Shown: in pieces, positions 13,016 through 64,000 of the stretch
How positions within the stretch are numbered: the stretch's first letter is position 1
How the letters are laid out: the number at the start of each line of letters is the position of its first letter
Origin: Himantopus leucocephalus
Lineage: Eukaryota > Chordata > Aves > Charadriiformes > Recurvirostridae
Direction of reading: 5' to 3'
Assembly: GCA_003993805.1 (NCBI GenBank)
Contig: RSEF01000003.1
Location: 60,793,759-60,857,758, forward strand
Length of the DNA stretch: 64,000 nt
Position numbers and translations under genes: made by a program
The notes under the pieces: generated by a model
What the model saw: the letters and a program-made list of their open reading frames with translations, nothing else
Database searches by the model: none
Told to the model about the DNA's origin: nothing

Positions 13016-13916
13016 TGCAGATCAGGCCCAGTCAGCCTGGGTTTATGAAAGGCAGGTCCTGCTTGACCAACCTGATCTCCTTCTGTGACAAGGTGATCTG
13101 CTTAGTGAATGAGGGAAAGGCTGTGGACGTTGTCTACCTAGACTTTAGTAAAGCCTTTAACACCCTTTCCCACAGCATTCTCCTGGAGAAACTGGCTGCC
13201 TATGGCTTGGACAGGCGTACACTTTGCTGAGTAAAAAACTGGCTGGATGGCCAGGTCCAGAGTGGCGGTGAATGGAGTGAAATCCAGCTGGCGGCTGGTC
13301 ACAAGTGGTGTTCCCCAGGGTTCAGTACTGGGTCCGGTTCTCTTTATCAACGATCTGGATGTGGGGATTGAGTACACCCTCAGTAAGGTCACAGATGACA
13401 CCAAGTTGGGCGGGAGTGTTGATCTGCTTGANNNNNNNNNNNNNNNNNNNNNNNNNNNNNNNNNNNNNNNNNNNNNNNNNNNNNNNNNNNNNNNNNNNNN
13501 NNNNNNNNNNNNNNNNNNNNNNNNNNNNNNNTTTAGCCTGGAGAAAAGGAGGCTGAGGGGAGACCTTATCACGCCCTAGAACTACCTGAAAGGAAGTTGT
13601 AGAGAGGTAGGGGTCGGTCTCTTCTCCCAAGTAACAAGCTGTATCCTCTCAATAAGAGGAAACATCCTCAGGTTGTGACAGCAGAGGGAGATTTAGATTG
13701 GATATTAGGAAAAATTTATTCACGGAAAGGGTGGTTAAGCATTGGAACAGGCTGCCCAGGGAAGTGGTGGAGTCCCCATCCCTGGACGTATTTAAAAGAT
13801 GGGTAGAGGTGGTGCTTAAGGATACAGTTTAGTGGTGGATTTGGCAGTGCTAGGTTAATGGTTGGGCTTGATGATCTTAAAGGTCTTTTCAAACCTAAAT
13901 GATTCTATGATTCTTC
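13016..13916 (+). mobile_element. 5'-truncated CR1 LINE with reverse transcriptase remnant
   Basis: The left part (13016-13431) translates to a CR1 reverse transcriptase piece: QPGFMKGRSCLTNLISFCDK, VVYLDFSKAFNTLSHSILLE, then [14 protein letters not shown]. It is dead: a TGA interrupts at 13228-13230 (TLC*VKNWLDG, normally Trp), a frameshift follows about 30 bases later, about nine bases are lost before FINDLD, and the catalytic block reads VTDD instead of FADD. The right part (13532-13916) holds the 3' end with GATCTTAAAGGTC and ATTCTATGATTCT. A 100-N gap splits the element. Insertion is in the same orientation as MAP7, in intron 1. Confidence 0.93.
13432..13531. other. assembly gap of exactly 100 N
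   Basis: A round 100-N placeholder inside the CR1 element. The flanks are consistent with one CR1 copy, in which roughly 0.5 kb would be expected between them, so the gap is probably larger than drawn. Confidence 0.97.
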
Positions 13917-16900
13917 TAAATTCACAAGTGTATGACGTAAAGTAGTAAAATTTCACATGTGACATTTCTTTATTTACTATTACAAAATGAAGATGTGGTA
14001 ACTTAGTTTGGATTTTTTCCATTGTTTTCTGTGATTCAGTTAGGTACTTGACACCAAGTATATACTTAAGTATTTAGGCAACAGGAAATCCATTTTAACT
14101 CAGGTATTTAACTTGTATTGCCAAAGAAACAGTATTGTTCACAGTATTGTTTCACACTTGCATTTTAATCCTTAAAAGCTGCCTTAAAATTGAAGTTCTA
14201 TAATGTTCTATCCTTTTAAGCAATTATCAGTAGCACATATCTTAAAATCGTCTGATAGATGGTCATTTTTAATATATCTGGGCTTTTATTGCTTCGTTAA
14301 ATTTACCTTTACGCACTCGCAGTTATGTATTTCATGCAGGCCTGTGTAACTAAGGAGGAGAAGCATGTGGTGAAAGGAGGGAGGGAAAACTTGTTGAAAA
14401 TTGAGGGGAGAAAGTATTTGACTTCTTTAAGCAATCACATCAGTGATTTTTACATCAGTGACTTCGGATGACATGCTAGATAATGTTGAGCATATAGTTG
14501 TGGTTATATAGTAGTAGGGGTATTGCTTTAGTCAATAAAAGCAGTTAAGTTCAGAGCAATCCTTACGCCAGGCCAATGCTCTGTCACCATCAGTTGCTAC
14601 CCAGTCACTGAGCACTTAACAGGAATAGCTGAAGTAAGAATAATCCAGCTCGCTTTTAAAATTACTTTTAACTTTAAAATATATACTTTTACCTTTTAAA
14701 AATGGGGTGGGGGTGGAGAGGAGCTTCTAACCATAAAAATACAATGTTGCATAGATGTGTTTAGAAAGAAAACAAGGTTTTAATTCTGCCAGTGCTTTAG
14801 TCAGTGGGTGATTTCTATGCAGTCTCTGAAATCCATGCACTGGATAGGTAGGTAAAGTCGCATATTTTTAAGCCCTTGTAGGCCCCGCTTAGACAAAGCT
14901 TTTCATCTGACTTTCTTATCTGAAAGTGTTATCCAAGAGGGTGGATGTTGGATAACATCTCACCTGGGGAGGAAGGCAAAAGAGAAGAATTTAATAACTG
15001 ACCAGAGCATCCTGGTTTGGAGAGTTCATTTGTGGATGGCTGTTGGAAGACCATTCACTGAAACAGGTCCTTGCAAAGTCAAGGTGGGGTGGTACAGCTC
15101 TTTACAGCTTTTCCAGTCAGTGGAACGTTGGGTTGGAGTGTTTACCCATATGATCTCTCCTTCAATTGGAATGGGTGGGCAGTGTGGTTCTTGTGTGGCT
15201 CTGGGCAAAGCACTTAGTGTTTCATCAGCATCAAAAAACACTAGAAAAAAGAAATAATCATAAGAACGACATATCAGAAAATACCTGGTGGGGTGGAATA
15301 AAAGAGCCAAACTCTTCTTTGTGGCACACAGTGACAAAGACAGGAGATGGTGGGCACAAAACTGCAATACAGGAAATACTGTTCAGACATAAGAACTTGT
15401 CCACTGTGCAGAGTGGTCAAAGACTGGCACAGGTTGCTCAGAGCAGTTGTGGAGTCTTCATTCTCAGCGATATTGAAAACCCAACTGGGCATGACCTGCT
15501 CAAGGCAACCCAACTTTGAGCAGAGGGGGTGAACTAGATGATCTCCAGAGATCCCTTCAAGCCTCAACTACTCTGATTCTGTGATTGTCTTCCCCAATAT
15601 ATCTACACTATTACGCAGGCTGTCTTCAGCCTTTTAAGTTTCTAGACTGCTTCACAGAAAAATATCATCTTATTTCTAACCCTTCTTTATGCAACTTTTA
15701 TTCCCTCCATGTAAAGGTAGCGGTTCAAGGTAAGCAGCAGAGCAAGTATTAGGTAGCTGAATGCTGTCTCTCCTGGCATGTGTTAGGTTATTGAGTCTTG
15801 CTGGAAGCAGTGTTGTCAATATTTAGGTTTGGATTTTAAATGCTTAGTTGTCTGATTAATCTGTTTGTATCTTAGAACAAGAGGTATTTTATGTGGGAGC
15901 ACACCTACGCTAGTTACTAAGTACTTGTGCCAATTCTTATTTGATATCCAGCATCGTTAGAACTCATGGTTGTGCCATCTGTTCTTTTTTTCATCACTTG
16001 TTATATGGGTGGTCACATGAATGTGTACTCAAATCGTGTCACAAAATACTCCAAGGAAATGTCAGACAAGAGGAAATATGGAAGAAAATGTTACTCTTTG
16101 TACCTAGGCTCTGTTACAAGCGTATTATCTGGATGGCATTTAAACCACTGGTTTGAGGTTAATGGAGTATTGCATAAGCCCATAGAGAAATGCTTGAAGA
16201 AAATAATGCATGTGCACTGGATAAGATATGCAAAAAAACTCGTGCTGAAGCTATTAGAACATCAGTGCTCTCGCTAATGCTCTGAAATATTTTTTACTCT
16301 TCTATAACAGTTTCCTCTTCTGTATGATGCCCTAGGCCAGGCTGATGGGAATCATGGTGTAGGTTCCCCATGCTTACAGTGGGACTTCTTCTGGGAATGT
16401 TCTAAACGGCTGATTCAGGCAGGAGGAAAGTCTGTTTTTACCTGCCCCCCTGTTCCCATCAAGTTAAGGTAGTAGTAAGATATAAAGAGTTTAAATGCAC
16501 TTACTCTGGTGAATAAAACACTTTTTTCCAGGCTTGGTACTACCCATTTGGAATAGTGATAATGATAGATTCTACAAAGCCTGGAGGTGCAAGTGTTTAG
16601 TGTTGCTCAGATTATCTTGCCAAAAATCAGTCCATCTATGTATAAGTTAAACTAATCCTTTGTATGAGGCCTTTAAAATGGCAAAATGCTAAAATCTTTT
16701 GTTGGGCTGCCTTTAAGGTGTGACAATTCTTATCCTGATTTGGGATCAATATTTGTTACGTTCAACAGTAGTTACTTCTATTGATCACGGGAGACTTAAT
16801 ACAGTTGTCAGAGAGGGAAGTGTCTTTTTTGACAATGATTTAAAATTTCACACATGATTTTTTGTTGCTGAGATAGTGTGATTTTTGAACGCTGGTCTCA

Positions 16901-18054
16901 GCAAAACATTGCTCATGAACACTAAACATTTGATCAATGTTATTTTTCTATTTTCCTCACCTGTGTCCCGCCTCCAAGAAAGGTACAGTAAGTGTCGCAT
17001 AGGTTTCTCCTGCTACCTTTTATCCTTTTCATCCTGAAATACGCCTATGGAAGGAGGTAAAGGGGAAACAAAGACTTTTGTCAGGACTTACTGAGGCACT
17101 AAGGCCTGAGTGTATATCGTTAAAGCTGACAAGCATAGGAGATTGCGTGGAGCCTTCTGAAAAAAACTTTAATTATGTTTTCTAATGTGGATCTAGTACA
17201 GTAATGCCTGTTTAACTCTAAAGGTGAAGTAATCAGATTTTTCCAACTTTCATTTCTAGTGATATTATAATTTAAATGAATTGTGAGTTGGTTTTTTTTT
17301 CCTCCCCTACGCTTTATTGATATTACTGTTTCTTTATCCTTGCTCGTGAATACTTTCAAGCTATTCGTGGAAGGGTTCTTCGAATTCTTACAGTCTGTCT
17401 TTAGAGTCTTCCCAGTGTTCTGGACTCACACTCCTACAGTGGAACTGCTGGACATGAAGATTAGTAAGCCGAGAAAATCACGGCATCCAATTTCCTGGCT
17501 TGGCTTTTCATTATAAATAGATGCTGAGCCAAGGATATGGCTGTGATTTGAAGTATAATAATGAGTCTTTCGGGTTTTCTTTATAAAGGGTTGTTGAAAG
17601 GGTATTCAGAGCCACAGAATTATCTCTTTATAGACTGACAGGACCTGATCAAAAGTCTATTGAAAATGATGGGAATATCTCCTGTTCTTTGGAAGTAGTG
17701 GTTTCCACAGCATCACTGAGAAGGAAGAGGAAAAACTAGCTGCATGTATAGCATTAGCACAGCATGGAAAAAAAAAATCATACACCTTATTAAAAACAAC
17801 ATTGTTAAAATGGAATCTTCTTTTGGTTCTTTCCTCCACTTGAGTGGGAAACTTGTGTTGTGGCTTCAGTGTTTTCTGTGTAACCCTCAGGGCTTTTTCT
17901 ATGCAAAATGGTGTAGAATGGTATTAAAGTGATATTTCGGAACGGTCTGGTTTCAAAGGGAATTTGGCCATGTTTAAGTTGCATTATAATAGTGGTTGAG
18001 CTGATGTTTAGTAATATGGTTAATTAATCTCTTTCCTTTTTTTCCTTATTTTAG
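13917..18054. other. end of MAP7 intron 1
   Basis: AT-rich intronic sequence with no supported exon. It contains an old CR1 tail at about 15.28-15.59 kb (separate entry). The last 35 bases carry the polypyrimidine tract of the exon 2 acceptor. Open frames near 15.0-15.5 and 16.0-16.3 kb are chance or repeat-derived. Confidence 0.75.
15278..15586 (+). mobile_element. old CR1 3' fragment
   Basis: About 310 bp with the older CR1 3' signature: GGGCACAAAACTGCAATACA, CACAGGTTGCTCAGAGCAGT, GAACTAGATGATCTCCAGAG and a CTGATTCTGTGATT end. Many substitutions against the family pattern show it is older than the copies at 13.0, 18.4 and 42.8 kb, whose tails read GATCTTAAAGG and CTATGATTCT. No reverse transcriptase coding remains. 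Confidence 0.85.
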
Positions 18055-18057
18055 TAG

Positions 18058-62586
<44,529 letters not shown>

Positions 62587-64000
62587 GTAAGAACACTGCT
62601 AGCTATTGGAGGGTGTTTAGAGGATGAGGGTTACTAGACAGAGCCATGTATTCGTTAACTAAACAAGATACAGCTGTTCAGTCTGCCTTCTTTCCTGTTT
62701 ATTTTTATCTTTTCCTGCGTTCATCTTTCACTTAGCAGTAACCCATTTTTGCCAGCTGATAGGGAAGAATTTTGGAAAAATACAGCACGTTCTTTGCAGT
62801 GTTTGGAACAACGTGTTATTTGCCAGCAATTATTATGTAAATCAAAACTTAATGGAAAGGGCAATTTTTTTCTGTTCCTTTCCATGAATTAAGCCTCATA
62901 AAAACCACTCTAGATTTGTGGTGCTAGTTTTCTTGAATGGAATAATGAACACTGTGCTTTCAGCCTAGATGTTTCGATTCCTGAACTGCTTGAAGTATTA
63001 GCAAGTTTTGCTTACTAAGCGAAAGTTCCTCATGTGAGATACAGAGCTACTCATTTTGGCTTTGGATTTTTAAATAAACCCTTTGTCCTCTATAAGAACT
63101 TGGGGGGGCAGATATTTAACATTGGGAGCTCTCTGTAGCCATGAAGCAAGTCACTCAGACTTAGAGAATTTGTCAAAATGCTTGAAACCTCAGTGTGGAA
63201 CTGAGTGAAGCCTGTTACATAAGCATGAGCTGTCAGTTATTTCAATTTTAGTAATGCAGAAAGCCAAATAATCCCTTAGTCCTTTCATGTTTTATGCAGG
63301 TAGTGCCAGAATATGCATGGAAAAACTTGAATGTGGGAAGCCATCACGCAGTCTGTAATGGGCGCTATGCTTCAGGGTGTGATTGGCACTAATTGCAGGA
63401 GGAATTTGCCCTCTCTCAGTCCCTCCATATGCCTGGGGGATCTTAGCCTGCTGTCATGCTGACAAGGATGCTCCTGCTGAGAGAAGTTCTGTCAGTGACA
63501 CTGAGCACTGAGCTGCATTGGATGAGCTGCACAGAGCTGCCTCATAATTGTCTCGGGCAGCTATTAAATGTTAATCACTTCCCGCCTTATATGCACCTTG
63601 ATGTTTGTAATATAAAATGTGCAGTGCTAATGAATGCTGCCATGTAGCATTATAATCCGTGTGGAAGGAACCTCAGGGTGGCCAAAGTGAAGAATGAATA
63701 AATGAGATTGAAGAACAGTGACAAAAGTAGGAAGTGTGTATAAGGCTGCGGAAGGGGAAGGTGCTGTGCCAGGCTAGGGTGTGGAGGGACTCTACGTTAG
63801 ATACGTCCACACTGACTGGGAAGGCAAAGGCTGAAGTGCTTAGTAGCATCCCGGTGTAACCTTAGACCAGGTAGCCTGAAAACCTGTTGTAAGAAATACA
63901 TAGCAGCATAGATTTTATTGCATGGTGAAAGCCACAGGTGCGAACAGTACTGCTACTGCATCTCATGTGCTGTGGTTGTCTGGCATCTAGATGTCCGTGA
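62587..64000. other. start of MAP7 intron 16, runs off the window
   Basis: It begins GTAAGA and shows no following exon before the window ends. A homeodomain-site-like AT-rich patch lies at about 63.53-63.67 kb (see findings). The remaining MAP7 tail exon or exons and the 3' UTR must be to the right. Confidence 0.78.

Noticed and set aside
12658..13230. 190-codon open frame
   Set aside because: Its right half is the CR1 reverse transcriptase remnant and its left half is unrelated intronic DNA; it is not a gene.

Overview
The window is vertebrate nuclear DNA, almost certainly from a bird. It carries several copies of avian-type CR1 LINEs, whose 3' ends show the motif GATCTTAAAGGTC followed by ATTCTATG repeats. 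It also has small coding exons between long AT-rich introns, GT-AG splice sites and no bacterial gene layout. I cannot name the species; the CR1 subfamily and an ERVL-like LTR scrap suggest a neognath, perhaps outside the Galliformes.

One gene accounts for all convincing coding sequence: MAP7 (ensconsin, E-MAP-115) on the + strand. Fifteen exons can be placed between 18058 and 62586. All have AG/GT boundaries and their phases join without a break, giving about 1.89 kb of coding sequence (about 630 codons). I number them exons 2 to 16 provisionally, because the first coding exon and promoter lie to the left of the window and the last exon or exons and 3' UTR lie to the right. Exons 3-5 encode the N-terminal microtubule-binding coiled coil. 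Exons 6-11 encode a Ser/Pro-rich linker. Exons 11-14 encode the C-terminal MAP7 domain that recruits kinesin-1. Exons 15-16 begin the C-terminal tail.

Layout: 1-18054 is the 3' part of the first intron, with two CR1 copies (old at 15.3 kb, younger at 13.0-13.9 kb with a 100-N gap), a scrap of ERVL-like LTR, a MIR-like remnant and a G23 run. From 18058 to 36 kb are exons 2-5, separated by introns of 5.5, 11.0 and 0.85 kb. From 39 to 49 kb are exons 6-8. From 51.4 to 60.0 kb exons 9-15 cluster. Exon 16 is at 62.4 kb and the window ends inside the following intron. Intron 11 (56.3-57.4 kb) is largely a very old CR1-type LINE.

I found no second protein gene, tRNA, rRNA, CRISPR array or unknown biological system. 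The more interesting points are two NAGNAG tandem acceptors in one gene, a run of frame-preserving exons, a CR1 insertion with an apparent 9-10 bp target-site duplication, an inverted/direct repeat that looks like a template-switch scar, an ancient LINE fossil, and signs of assembly trouble at homopolymers.
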